DNA of 33,482 nucleotides from Flavobacteriaceae bacterium (GCA_030830005.1 JAURNV010000038.1:1-33482); one strand, 5' to 3'. Numbered from the stretch's first letter, positions 7,016-15,901 are shown. The notes: generated by a model from the letters alone, not told the origin. A program made the numbers and translations.

Positions 7016-8647
7016 ATGAACATCAAATTATTTCTAGTACTATTTCTGCTTATTCTTATGGGGTGCGCCAAACCAACTCAACCCTCAAAACCAAAGCTTA
7101 TTGTTGGTATTGTTGTAGACCAAATGCGCATGGATTACCTAAATAGATATGAAAGACATTTTGGCAATGATGGCTTTAAGCGCTTTTACAGCGAAGGTTT
7201 TGTGGCAAAAAATCATCATTTTGATTATTCTCAAACGGTAACAGGTCCTGGTCATGCAAGTATTTCTTCGGGAACAACTCCTGCTATTCATGGTATAGTT
7301 GGAAACGAATGGTTTGATAAAACCTCAGGGAATACACAATATTGTGTAGCTGATGATAGATACAAAGGAGTGGGTACGTCCTCAAGGGTAGGTAATAGAG
7401 CTCCTTCACATTTTTTGGTTACTACTTTCGCAGACGAAAGTAGACTAGCTAGTCAATTGCGGGGTAAATCAATTGGTGTTTCTATAAAAGATAGGGCAGC
7501 CATACTCTCTGTTGGACATACTGCTAACGGGGCCTTTTGGTTTTCTGGAAAAAATGAGGGAAATTTTATCAGCAGCACGTTTTTTATGGATGCACTTCCC
7601 CAATGGGCAAATGATTTCAACACGTCGAGAGTTATAGATAATTACATGACTGTTTGGGACACTTATTTTCCAATAGAAACCTATGTTGAGAGTGGACCCG
7701 ACAATACAAAATACGAGCGCTTGCTTAAAGGGAAGGAATCACCCACATTCCCCTATGATTTAACAGCCTTAGCTTCAAAAAACAATAACTATGATATTAT
7801 TAAGGAAACCCCCTTTGGCAACAGTCTAATTACTGATTTTGCAATAGCAGCACTTAAAGGGGAGGATTTAGGTGCAGATGAAGATGCCGATGTACTTATG
7901 ATAAGTTATTCCAGTACGGATTATGTTGGACATAAATTTGGTATCAATTCAAAAGAAGTTCAGGACACCTATGTGCGTTTAGATTTAGATTTGGCTCGCC
8001 TTTTCAAAGCACTTGACACACAAGTGGGAACCGGAAAGTACACTGTTTTTTTAACTGCTGATCATGGAGCGGCTCAAGTTTCAAATTATTTAATTGATAA
8101 CCAAATACCTGCAGGATATATAAGTAAATCTGATTTTGGACATAAATTAACTCAAGCCTTAGCAGATCGTTTTGGCACAAATGACCTCATTCAAAATGTT
8201 TCAAATCACAATATTTTTTTAAATCACAATAAAATAGCCGAGAAAAAAATTGACTCATCACAACTTCAGCAGTTTGTGATTTCTTTCGCATTGGCTTTTG
8301 AAGGCATAGCTTCTGCTTACTCAGCAAATGAACTTATGAGAATGAATGCCAACAGTACCATTATTTATCGTTTACAACAGGGGCATCACCCAAAGCGGTC
8401 TGGAGACATTGTGTTTACACTGCTTCCTGGATATACAGATTATAGGTCAAAAGGGTCAACCCATGGCTCAGCATACACTTATGATACGCACGTTCCGCTT
8501 ATGTTATTTGGAAAGGGTGTGAGAAAGGGAAGTACATTTGAACGTACTCATATCACAGATATTGCTCCTACAGTATGCGCTATTTTAGGAATTAGTAACC
8601 CTACGGGCACAATTGGAAATCCAATTAAAGAAGTAATTATTCACTAA
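7016..8647 (+). CDS. pafA: PafA-type alkaline phosphatase, predicted lipoprotein
   Basis: 543 residues. The N-terminus is a hydrophobic signal ending in LMGC (Cys17), which looks like a lipoprotein signal. The fold is the alkaline phosphatase superfamily. Asp35 in VVDQMR is a metal ligand, Thr76 in TVTGPGH is the likely nucleophile, Asn97 lies in GNEWF, and Lys158 and Arg160 lie in SIKDRAAI. These match in order and spacing the Thr/Asn/Lys/Arg active site known for Elizabethkingia PafA. Further metal ligands are in TDYVGHKFG, TADHGA and the late THGSAYTYDTHVP. Such enzymes release phosphate from organic monoesters in the periplasm or at the cell surface and often work independently of phosphate supply. 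It is a single-gene unit; its last four bases overlap the convergent KAS III-like gene. Confidence 0.9.
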   Translation: MNIKLFLVLFLLILMGCAKPTQPSKPKLIVGIVVDQMRMDYLNRYERHFGNDGFKRFYSEGFVAKNHHFDYSQTVTGPGHASISSGTTPAIHGIVGNEWFDKTSGNTQYCVADDRYKGVGTSSRVGNRAPSHFLVTTFADESRLASQLRGKSIGVSIKDRAAILSVGHTANGAFWFSGKNEGNFISSTFFMDALPQWANDFNTSRVIDNYMTVWDTYFPIETYVESGPDNTKYERLLKGKESPTFPYDLTALASKNNNYDIIKETPFGNSLITDFAIAALKGEDLGADEDADVLMISYSSTDYVGHKFGINSKEVQDTYVRLDLDLARLFKALDTQVGTGKYTVFLTADHGAAQVSNYLIDNQIPAGYISKSDFGHKLTQALADRFGTNDLIQNVSNHNIFLNHNKIAEKKIDSSQLQQFVISFALAFEGIASAYSANELMRMNANSTIIYRLQQGHHPKRSGDIVFTLLPGYTDYRSKGSTHGSAYTYDTHVPLMLFGKGVRKGSTFERTHITDIAPTVCAILGISNPTGTIGNPIKEVIIH

Positions 8648-9702
8648 AACTTATACGAAAACGCGTTGATATTCATGCCTGCGCCAACACTAGCAAACAA
8701 AGCCACATCTCCAGATTTAATTTGGTGACCGTCTAATTCATTTCGCTTTACTAGGTCGAGTAAGGTGGGTACAGTAGCTACAGAGCTATTGCCCAGTTTG
8801 TGAATACTAATGGGGAGTACATTTTCAGGTTGAGAATGGCGGTATAGTCGATAAAACCGTTTTACAATTGCTTCATCCATTTTTTCGTTGGCTTGATGTA
8901 AAAATACTTTTGAAAGGTCAGCAATATCTTCACCACTTTGGTCTAAACACTGTTTTAAGGCTTTTGGTACGTGGGTGATAGCAAATTCATATACTTTTCT
9001 GCCGAACATTTTTATATACTTATCCTTGGGGTTTGCTTCCGGATTATAAGACTTTCCAGCATACAAATAAAATGCTTCACCATTGCTAAATGTTTGAGTG
9101 CAATGACTTAGAATTCCTCCAGAATTATTTGTTTTTTCAATAATAGTAGCGCCAGCGCCGTCAGCAAAAATCATCCCATCTCGATCGTTAGGGTCGGCAA
9201 TTCTCGATAAGGTGTCTGTTCCAATTACAAGACATCGTTTTGCCATTCCAGCTTTAATAAACGCTTGTGCTTGAATCACGCCTTCAACCCAACCCGGACA
9301 TCCAAAAATAACGTCATAAGCGACACAATTAGGATTTTTAATTTGAAGATTATGTTTGACTCGCGTTGCTAAAGAAGGTAACATTTCAGATTGAATACAA
9401 CCATCTTGAATATCTCCAAAGTTATGCGCTACAATAATGTAATCTAGTTTTTCGGGGTCTAATGAAGCGTCACTTAAAGCTCTTTCAGCTGCTAAAAAAG
9501 CCAAATCTGAAGCGGTTTGGTGGGGTTTGGCATATCGGCGCTCTTCAATACCAGTGATGGCTTCGAATTTCTCTATGATTTCACCATTTTCATTTCCAAA
9601 AGGGCTTCCGTCTATATCTAAAAAGGAATGGTTTATAAAGTCTTGATTTCGTTCAATGTGTGAAGGAATATAACTCCCAACGCCTGTAATATGAATTCCC
9701 AT
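8644..9702 (-). CDS. 3-oxoacyl-ACP synthase III (FabH-like) family protein
   Basis: 352 residues from the ATG at 9702. The frame extends to an ATG at 9753, but a promoter -7 element covers that site and the protein naturally starts MGIHITGVGSYIP. The thiolase-fold triad is visible: Cys135 in FGCPGW, His269 in LHQAN and Asn305 in LGNSSV. It is slightly longer than housekeeping FabH (about 315-330). There is an insertion around residues 25-45, and the gene is not in a fab cluster. It may be a KAS III paralogue used for a special acyl starter or lipid rather than the main fatty acid initiator; this is inference. It is transcribed from its own promoter, downstream of gcvP on the same strand. Confidence 0.85.
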   Translation of the reverse strand: MGIHITGVGSYIPSHIERNQDFINHSFLDIDGSPFGNENGEIIEKFEAITGIEERRYAKPHQTASDLAFLAAERALSDASLDPEKLDYIIVAHNFGDIQDGCIQSEMLPSLATRVKHNLQIKNPNCVAYDVIFGCPGWVEGVIQAQAFIKAGMAKRCLVIGTDTLSRIADPNDRDGMIFADGAGATIIEKTNNSGGILSHCTQTFSNGEAFYLYAGKSYNPEANPKDKYIKMFGRKVYEFAITHVPKALKQCLDQSGEDIADLSKVFLHQANEKMDEAIVKRFYRLYRHSQPENVLPISIHKLGNSSVATVPTLLDLVKRNELDGHQIKSGDVALFASVGAGMNINAFSYKF

Positions 9703-9750
9703 GGGTTTAGTTAAGTATATAAGACAGCTTAAATAAACGCTGCCGTAAGC

Positions 9751-9779
9751 CAAAGATAAAAATCTTAATGATGTTCAAA
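9751..9779 (-). promoter_or_regulatory. Promoter (-33 and -7 boxes) for the KAS III-like gene
   Basis: On the minus strand a TTTG (9776-9779) is followed after 17 bases by TATCTTTG (9751-9758), the two-part Bacteroidota promoter TTTG-N17-TAnnTTTG. It lies about 48 bases before the chosen start at 9702 and overlaps the more upstream ATG at 9753. This supports 9702 as the true start. Confidence 0.6.
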
Positions 9780-9818
9780 AATAAAATTTAGGGAATATCT
9801 AAAAGCTAAAGCTTAAAA

Positions 9819-12683
9819 TTACTTGTCGTGAGCGATTTGTTTTTTCTCATAAGTGTCAATGGGCGCACAAGTACACATTAAGTTTCGATCACCAAATGCT
9901 TCATCTACACGTCTTACACTTGCCCAAAACTTATTTTCATGAACAAATTGTAAGGGATACGCTGCTTCGGCACGCGAGTAAGGAAATTCCCAATTATCAG
10001 CAGTAAGCTGGGCTAGGGTATGGGGGGCATTGCGTAACATGTTATTGTCTTGACTGGCGTCACTAGCTTCAATTTCGTAACGAATAGCAATTAGTGCTTC
10101 ACAAAAACGATCTAGTTCTTCTTTATTTTCACTTTCTGTAGGTTCTATCATCATAGTGCCAGCAACAGGAAAAGATACCGTTGGAGCGTGAAAACCGTAA
10201 TCTATTAGGCGTTTGGCAATATCCATCACCTCAATTCCTTTTTCTTTAAATGCACGACAATCAATAATAAATTCATGAGCAGCCCTACTGTTGTCCCCGC
10301 TATACAAAATAGGGAAGTGTTTTTTAATGCGCTCTTTGATGTAGTTGGCGTTAAGAATGGCAACCTCAGTAGACTTTTTTAATCCTTCGGCACCTAACAT
10401 GCGGATATAAGCATAAGAAATCAGACATGCTAAAGCCGAACCAAATGGTGCAGCAGAAAGCGCGGGTATCGCACTCTTGCCACCTGTTGGAATAACATCA
10501 TGACCAGGCAAGAAAGGGGTTAAGTGCGCAGCTACACAAATAGGACCTACTCCAGGCCCACCGCCTCCGTGTGGAATAGCGAAAGTTTTGTGAAGATTTA
10601 AATGACACACATCGGCACCAATAGCGGCAGGATTTGTTAAACCCACTTGTGCGTTCATATTAGCACCGTCCATATAAATTTGACCTCCTTTACTGTGAAT
10701 GTAACTCGTAATTTCTTTAATAGAAGATTCAAAAACGCCATGCGTTGAGGGGTAGGTTATCATTAATGCAGCCAAATTATCGGCATGGGTAGCTGCTTTT
10801 AATTTCAAATCCTCCAAGTCAATATTACCCCGATCATCAGTGCCTACCACAACGACTTGCATGCCCGCCATGACCGCGGAAGCAGGATTGGTTCCATGTG
10901 CCGATGCAGGGATAAGACAAATGTTTCTATGCGCATCGTTATTTGCTTGGTGATAAGCACGAATTACCATAAGTCCGGCAAACTCACCTTGGGCACCTGA
11001 ATTGGGTTGTAATGAAGTTCCGGCAAAGCCTGTAATTTCAGTCAAATATTCGGCCAAGTCTTGCAATACCTTTTGGTAACCCGCTGCTTGAGAGGTAGGG
11101 GCAAATGGATGAATATTATTCCACTGGGGGTCACTAAGCGCAAACATTTCTGTAGCGGCGTTTAGTTTCATGGTGCATGAGCCTAAAGCAATCATGGATT
11201 GATTAAGCGCTAAATCCTTTCGTTCTAATGATTTGATGTAACGCATCATGCTGGTTTCGGCATGGAAACTGTGAAACACCTCGTGACTAAGAAAAGAAGT
11301 GGTGCGCTTAAGCGAATCTGGGAGACAGTTGCTAGGTACTGCAGTTTTTTTTGATGCGGTTTTGCCAGTTGCTTTAGCAAAAATATTTATGAGGGTTTCA
11401 ACGTCGTAATCCGTAGCAGCTTCATTAAAAGAAAGCGTTAGCTCGTTATCGTTAATGTATCTCAAATTAATTCCTGCATCTTCAGCCAAAGGACGAACTT
11501 TTTGAGTGGGTATTTCAATCCAAAGGGTGTCAAAGAAACCGTCGTTTTTTTGGTGAATTCCCATTTGGGTAAGTGAATCACGCAAACGACAAGCCTGTCT
11601 GTGGATTCGAGAGGCAATATTTTTTATTCCTTCAGGTCCGTGGTATACGGCATACATCCCCGCCATAACAGCAAGAAGTACCTGTGCGGTACAAATGTTT
11701 GAGGTTGCTTTGTCGCGTTTGATGTGTTGTTCGCGCGTTTGTAGCGCCATCCTTAGGGCGCGATTACCATCGGTGTCTTGTGTTACTCCAATAATTCTAC
11801 CAGGAACACTTCGTTTGTATTGGGTTTTAGTGGCAAAAAAGGCTGCATGTGGTCCCCCATAACCAAGGGGAATGCCAAAACGTTGGGTGCTTCCCACAAC
11901 AACATCAGCTCCTAAGGCGCCGGGAGATTCAAGTAGCGCCAAACTCATGATGTCAGCAGCAACGGCAGTTTTCAGTTCTACTCCAGAACCTTTTTCAATA
12001 AAGGTTTTTAAATTAGGAATATTTCCATTAACTCCCGGATATTGAATCAGTGCGCCAAAAAAATCTCCTGTGGGAACAAAAGTCTCAGGATTGCCATAAA
12101 CCAAAGAAATGCCAATTGGATTTGCACGAGTTTCAAGTACTGATTTTGTTTGAGGATAAGTGTTTTCGTCAACAAAAAATAGCGAAGCATTGTTCTTTTT
12201 TTGCTCTCTTGACCGCTGTCCAAATAAAAGACCCATGGCTTCAGCTGCAGCAGTTGCCTCGTCTAACAAAGAGGCATTAGCAAGTTCCATTCCCGTTAGG
12301 TCGGTTACCATAGTTTGGAAGTTTAGCAAGGCTTCCATTCTGCCTTGTGCAATTTCTGCTTGGTAGGGGGTATAGGCCGTATACCACCCTGGATTTTCCA
12401 AAATATTACGTTGAATCACGCCCGGCAAAATAGCCTCGTGATAGCCTAATCCTATAAAAGAAGTGAATACGTTATTCTGTTTGCCAAGGGTTCCAATATG
12501 CTTTGAGAAAGCATGCTCGCTAATCGCATCTGGCAACGAAATAGATTGCTTCAAGCGAATGGGCTCAGGTACGGTTTGGGTTATAAGTTCCTCAAGTGAG
12601 GATGCGCCTATTGCGGCAAGCATCATTTCGACTTCTTCTGAGTTGGGACCTATGTGACGGAGCGAAAAATTTTGCGTATCCAT
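9819..12683 (-). CDS. gcvP: Glycine dehydrogenase (decarboxylating), P-protein of the glycine cleavage system
   Basis: 954 residues, the full length of a single-chain P-protein in which the alpha and beta halves are fused. The N-terminus RHIGPNSEE is the typical start. The pyridoxal phosphate lysine is Lys699 in HLNLHKTF, followed by the glycine-rich loop IPHGGGGPGVGP. The enzyme decarboxylates glycine and passes the aminomethyl group to the lipoyl arm of GcvH, feeding one-carbon units to tetrahydrofolate. The gcvH and gcvT genes are not in the window. The start at 12683 is preceded by a -7 element on the minus strand. A longer overlapping frame on the same strand around 12592-12795 is a shadow. 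The gene appears intact and is expressed alone or with read-through into the KAS III-like gene. Confidence 0.97.
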   Translation of the reverse strand: MDTQNFSLRHIGPNSEEVEMMLAAIGASSLEELITQTVPEPIRLKQSISLPDAISEHAFSKHIGTLGKQNNVFTSFIGLGYHEAILPGVIQRNILENPGWYTAYTPYQAEIAQGRMEALLNFQTMVTDLTGMELANASLLDEATAAAEAMGLLFGQRSREQKKNNASLFFVDENTYPQTKSVLETRANPIGISLVYGNPETFVPTGDFFGALIQYPGVNGNIPNLKTFIEKGSGVELKTAVAADIMSLALLESPGALGADVVVGSTQRFGIPLGYGGPHAAFFATKTQYKRSVPGRIIGVTQDTDGNRALRMALQTREQHIKRDKATSNICTAQVLLAVMAGMYAVYHGPEGIKNIASRIHRQACRLRDSLTQMGIHQKNDGFFDTLWIEIPTQKVRPLAEDAGINLRYINDNELTLSFNEAATDYDVETLINIFAKATGKTASKKTAVPSNCLPDSLKRTTSFLSHEVFHSFHAETSMMRYIKSLERKDLALNQSMIALGSCTMKLNAATEMFALSDPQWNNIHPFAPTSQAAGYQKVLQDLAEYLTEITGFAGTSLQPNSGAQGEFAGLMVIRAYHQANNDAHRNICLIPASAHGTNPASAVMAGMQVVVVGTDDRGNIDLEDLKLKAATHADNLAALMITYPSTHGVFESSIKEITSYIHSKGGQIYMDGANMNAQVGLTNPAAIGADVCHLNLHKTFAIPHGGGGPGVGPICVAAHLTPFLPGHDVIPTGGKSAIPALSAAPFGSALACLISYAYIRMLGAEGLKKSTEVAILNANYIKERIKKHFPILYSGDNSRAAHEFIIDCRAFKEKGIEVMDIAKRLIDYGFHAPTVSFPVAGTMMIEPTESENKEELDRFCEALIAIRYEIEASDASQDNNMLRNAPHTLAQLTADNWEFPYSRAEAAYPLQFVHENKFWASVRRVDEAFGDRNLMCTCAPIDTYEKKQIAHDK

Positions 12684-12706
12684 GATGCAGCCTATGATCT
12701 AAAAAG

Positions 12707-12714
12707 CAAAGGTA
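12707..12714 (-). promoter_or_regulatory. -7 promoter element for gcvP
   Basis: TACCTTTG on the minus strand matches TAnnTTTG exactly, 23 bases before the gcvP ATG at 12683. It lies in the 145-base divergent region shared with the UbiA-like gene. No TTG at 17-23 base spacing is seen. Confidence 0.5.
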
Positions 12715-12801
12715 ATTTTTTGCGCAAAATCGGAAAAGAAAACCTATGGATTTGACGGTAAAGTTGTTAACCGCGAGAAAGGGTGTTATTAACACATTTG
12801 G

Positions 12802-12809
12802 TACCTTTG
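12802..12809 (+). promoter_or_regulatory. -7 promoter element for the UbiA-like gene
   Basis: TACCTTTG matches TAnnTTTG exactly, 19 bases before the TTG start at 12829. The same octamer drives gcvP in the opposite direction from the other side of this divergent region. A -33 box is not clear. Confidence 0.5.
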
Positions 12810-12828
12810 TGCTCTTACCATTCTATAA

Positions 12829-13605
12829 TTGTTAAAGCGGTACCTTTCATCGAATTTTCATGTTGCCTTCTCTCTGTGGGCATTTTGTTTTGTTATTTCA
12901 ATGCAGCAGGGGCATGCGCTTTCTTTTTCGATGCAATGTGCCATTTTCGGTTTTGGCTGGGCGGCTTATCAGTATTTGCACAACTTTGTGCCTATAATTT
13001 ACAATAAGAATCGTATTGGATTTTGGATGAGTTTCATTTTCATTGTGAGCTTGGCAATAGGTTTTTTTGGACTGAGTAGGCTTACAAAATCAGATTGGTC
13101 TGTTTTTTTTGGTATTGGTGTGCTTACCTTTTGTTATGCACTTCCTTTTGGTGCAAAAATGGGGTTGCGATTTGTGCCCACCCTCAAGGTTTTTGTGGTG
13201 ATAATTTCATGGACGGCTATGGCAATGTTGCCGTTGGTTTCGCTTCCAAGGATGGTATTTGTGTGGGTTTCCATTAAAGCTGCTCTGTGGATACTCTGTC
13301 TAATGCTCCCTTTTGAGTTGCGCGATTTGGATAAAGATGCCTTAAGTTTAAAAACCATTCCACAGCTATTGGGCATTTCAGGCACCAAAAAACTTGGATA
13401 TGCGTTGCTTTGTATACTTTGTTTTTTGGCGTATCAAACCGTTCAAATAACTGCGTTGTTTTGGGTAGAAATAACAATGCTTATGCTGTTAGGGGTAGCA
13501 ATAAAGCGATCTCCAAAGCAGACTACTCTTTTTACTTCTTTCTGGGTAGAAGGGATTCCTATTGTATGGTTGTTGGGAAGTACTTTACTGCTTACCCTTT
13601 ATTAA
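12829..13605 (+). CDS. UbiA-like integral membrane protein, degenerate first Asp motif
   Basis: 258 residues with about eight hydrophobic segments. LRDLDKDALSLKTIPQLLG (around residues 164-182) matches the second Asp-rich motif of UbiA prenyltransferases, where the usual form is IRDxxxDxxxGxxTLPVLLG; Asp166 and Asp170 are present. The first Asp motif (NDxxDxxxD), expected near residues 45-60, is not there: the region reads YQYLHNFVPIIYN. The protein may therefore be a non-catalytic or altered UbiA homologue; no substrate can be named. The start is the TTG at 12829, since it gives a short polar N-terminus before the first membrane helix and follows a -7 element. The next ATG would cut into that helix. 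Its last 14 bases overlap the convergent purE gene. Confidence 0.7.
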   Translation: MLKRYLSSNFHVAFSLWAFCFVISMQQGHALSFSMQCAIFGFGWAAYQYLHNFVPIIYNKNRIGFWMSFIFIVSLAIGFFGLSRLTKSDWSVFFGIGVLTFCYALPFGAKMGLRFVPTLKVFVVIISWTAMAMLPLVSLPRMVFVWVSIKAALWILCLMLPFELRDLDKDALSLKTIPQLLGISGTKKLGYALLCILCFLAYQTVQITALFWVEITMLMLLGVAIKRSPKQTTLFTSFWVEGIPIVWLLGSTLLLTLY

Positions 13606-14077
13606 GGTCTTTAGCACTTTGGTGTACTTTTTCACCTAAAGAGGCTTTATAGGCAATCATCGCCTCTCTAAGAGCTGGGTTTTTTACCCCCAAAATTTGG
13701 CATGCCAACAAGCCTGCGTTTTTAGCGCCGTTTAGCGCAACCGTGGCTACGGGAACACCACCCGGCATTTGCAAAATAGACAATATCGAATCCCAACCGT
13801 CGATAGAATTGGATGATTTTACGGGAACACCAATAACGGGTAGTGGACTAGCTGCTGCCACCATACCCGGCAAATGCGCTGCGCCTCCGGCACCAGCTAT
13901 GATAACATCGATACCGTTTTTGTGGGCAGTACTCGCAAATTGCATCATTTTTTCAGGTGTGCGGTGAGCCGAGACAATATCTACGTGCGTATCAATTTCA
14001 AACAGTGCCAAGGTGTCAATGGCTTCTTGCATAACGGGGAGGTCGCTTTTGCTTCCCATAATTACGGCTACCTTCAT
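13592..14077 (-). CDS. purE: N5-carboxyaminoimidazole ribonucleotide mutase (PurE class I)
   Basis: 161 residues, the normal length. The nucleotide-binding start VAIMGSKSDLPVM and the active-site segments SAHRTPEKM and AGAGGAAHLPGM are all present, so it is the class I bacterial mutase working with PurK. It moves the carboxylate of N5-CAIR to C4 in purine synthesis. The start lies one base after the purK stop, so the two are co-transcribed and probably translationally coupled. The 3' end overlaps the UbiA-like gene by 14 bases tail to tail. Confidence 0.96.
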   Translation of the reverse strand: MKVAVIMGSKSDLPVMQEAIDTLALFEIDTHVDIVSAHRTPEKMMQFASTAHKNGIDVIIAGAGGAAHLPGMVAAASPLPVIGVPVKSSNSIDGWDSILSILQMPGGVPVATVALNGAKNAGLLACQILGVKNPALREAMIAYKASLGEKVHQSAKDLNKG

Positions 14078-14078
14078 A

Positions 14079-15236
14079 TCATGTTGCTTTTAGTTGAAAT
14101 ACAGATTTTAGTTCTTTAATTTTTTTAAAAATAGCATTTAAATCGTTACCTGTAAGGGTAATATGACCCATTTTACGTTGTGGCTTAGTGGTTTTTTTAC
14201 CGTAAATATGCAGTCCCGCTTGTGGGGTATTCAGCACAATTTCAGTTCCTTCGTACACAAAATCTCCTGTGACATCTGCGGGTGCTACCACGTTTGCCAT
14301 AATTGCAGGTCGATAAAAATCAGTCTTACCGAGGGGCGCGTCTAAAATGGCGCGGAGGTGTTGCTCAAACTGTGAGGTTATGCATCCCTCAATCGTAAGG
14401 TGACCGCTGTTGTGTGGGCGTGGTGCCACTTCATTTATCCAAAGGGTATTGTTTGTATCAACGAAAAATTCTACTGCCAGTAAGCCTACATGTTCCCAAG
14501 AAGCAACTAACTTTTTGGCAATGTTCTGCGCTTGCGTGGCAAGAGTTTCGTCTAGATCTGCAGGGTGATATACAAACTCCACTTGATTGGCGGTTGGATG
14601 AAAGGCCATACCTACTGGTGAATAAAAAGCAATTTCTCCCGAAGCGCTTCGGGCAGCTATAACTGCTATTTCTTTGGCTATAGGAACCAGATCTTCAACA
14701 ATACACTCACTATCGGGAAGTGCAGATACATCTTCAGCTGAATTTAGCTTTTTTACGCCATACCCATCGTAGCCAAAGCGGGCTGTTTTCCAGATACATG
14801 GGAATTCGAGCTTTCCTTTTTGAACGGCTTCAGTTAATTCATCTTTATTAGCAAATGAGCGAAAGTCAGCAGTAGGAAAGTTTTGTTCGGAGTAGAATTC
14901 TTTTTGGGTGCGTTTGTTTTGAATAAGTTCGAGTGTTGCGGGTTTTGGGTACACCAGAACGCCCCTTTTTTCAAGTTCGTAAAGCGCCTCAATATTAACG
15001 TGTTCAATTTCAATGGTAAGTACATCAACGTCTTTGCCAAAAGCAAACACAGTATCGTAGTCCATCAAATTTCCTTGTACAAAATGATTGCAACTGTTTT
15101 TTGCAGAAGCTTCTGCGTTGGGATCTAAAACATGAGTATGAATGTCCCATCTTCGAGTAACGTCAAGGAGCATTTTGCCCAATTGTCCGCCTCCCAGTAT
15201 ACCAAGGGTAAAACCTGTAGAAATAACCTGCTTCAT
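14079..15236 (-). CDS. purK: N5-carboxyaminoimidazole ribonucleotide synthase
   Basis: 385 residues, an ATP-grasp enzyme. The N-terminus has LGILGGGQLGKMLL, the Rossmann-like loop typical of PurK. The ATP-grasp core includes CIWKTARFGYDGYGVK (with the conserved FGYDGKG-like loop), and the metal site segment AVEFFVDTNNTLWINEVAPRPHNSGH is clear. It makes N5-CAIR from AIR, bicarbonate and ATP, the substrate of PurE encoded immediately downstream. The start at 15236 lies about nine bases from a -7 element, so the mRNA is nearly leaderless. The divergent neighbour adk is 92 bases away. Confidence 0.96.
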   Translation of the reverse strand: MKQVISTGFTLGILGGGQLGKMLLDVTRRWDIHTHVLDPNAEASAKNSCNHFVQGNLMDYDTVFAFGKDVDVLTIEIEHVNIEALYELEKRGVLVYPKPATLELIQNKRTQKEFYSEQNFPTADFRSFANKDELTEAVQKGKLEFPCIWKTARFGYDGYGVKKLNSAEDVSALPDSECIVEDLVPIAKEIAVIAARSASGEIAFYSPVGMAFHPTANQVEFVYHPADLDETLATQAQNIAKKLVASWEHVGLLAVEFFVDTNNTLWINEVAPRPHNSGHLTIEGCITSQFEQHLRAILDAPLGKTDFYRPAIMANVVAPADVTGDFVYEGTEIVLNTPQAGLHIYGKKTTKPQRKMGHITLTGNDLNAIFKKIKELKSVFQLKAT

Positions 15237-15244
15237 TTCCCCTA

Positions 15245-15252
15245 CAAAGGTA
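15245..15252 (-). promoter_or_regulatory. -7 promoter element for purKE
   Basis: TACCTTTG on the minus strand is an exact TAnnTTTG match ending nine bases before the purK ATG. If used, transcription would begin within a few bases of the start codon. A TTG lies 12 bases further upstream, which is shorter than the usual spacing. Confidence 0.45.
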
Positions 15253-15303
15253 AGGCATATTCTACAATGTAGTACACCTATAGGCTCGCTCCCTAAAATA
15301 GGA

Positions 15304-15311
15304 TATCTTTG
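15304..15311 (+). promoter_or_regulatory. -7 promoter element for the adk operon
   Basis: TATCTTTG is an exact TAnnTTTG match 17 bases before the adk ATG at 15329. No -33 TTG is visible at the expected spacing. Confidence 0.5.
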
Positions 15312-15328
15312 CAGGGTAAAAATTACAC

Positions 15329-15901
15329 ATGAAGAATATCATTTTATTTGGGAAACCCGGTGCTGGGAAAGGTACGCAAGCGGAGTTCTTAAAAGTAACC
15401 TTTGATCTTATTCACATCTCTACAGGCGATGTTTTTCGATTTAACCTCAAAAACGAAACACCCCTTGGAATTTTGGCAAAAGGCTATATGGATAACGGAG
15501 ATTTGGTGCCTGACGAAGTCACTATTCAAATGCTAGAAGGTGAGGTGGATAAACACCCGAATGCTGCTGGTTTTATTTTTGATGGGTTTCCAAGGACTAC
15601 TTCACAGGCCGAGGCTTTGGATACTTTTCTTTCAAAAAAGGCGATGTCTATTTCCGCTACGCTTGCCCTTGAAGTTTCTGAAGATATCTTGGTTAAACGT
15701 TTATTAAATAGAGGTAAAGATAGCGGTCGCGCAGACGATCAGGACGAAGAAAAGATTCGAAACCGCTTTGCGGAATACAACAGTAAAACAGCTCCACTTA
15801 TTGATTTTTACAAAGCACAAGGAAAATTTCATCCTATAAACGGGGAGGGTTCAATAACCTCTATAGCCGAACAACTTACAGATATTGTTGAACAATTGTA
15901 A
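15329..15901 (+). CDS. adk: Adenylate kinase
   Basis: 190 residues, the short form without the extended zinc-bearing LID. The P-loop GKPGAGKGT is at residues 8-16; the AMP-binding segment [14 protein letters not shown], and the short [17 protein letters not shown] are present. It interconverts ATP, AMP and ADP in the cytoplasm. The frame is open upstream to 15142, overlapping purK's region, but the P-loop position and the -7 element fix the ATG at 15329. The stop overlaps the obgE start by one base (TAATG), making a two-gene translationally coupled unit with further genes behind. Confidence 0.97.
   Translation: MKNIILFGKPGAGKGTQAEFLKVTFDLIHISTGDVFRFNLKNETPLGILAKGYMDNGDLVPDEVTIQMLEGEVDKHPNAAGFIFDGFPRTTSQAEALDTFLSKKAMSISATLALEVSEDILVKRLLNRGKDSGRADDQDEEKIRNRFAEYNSKTAPLIDFYKAQGKFHPINGEGSITSIAEQLTDIVEQL

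Noticed and set aside
9703-9753. Longer start for the KAS III-like protein
   Set aside because: A promoter -7 element covers the ATG at 9753, and the extra residues do not belong to the fold.
9797-9812. Small hairpin AAGCT/AGCTT behind gcvP
   Set aside because: Five-base stem with a two-base loop is too small to form a stable terminator.
12592-12795. Minus-strand frame overlapping the gcvP start
   Set aside because: Out of frame with gcvP, no start signal and no recognisable domain; a shadow frame.
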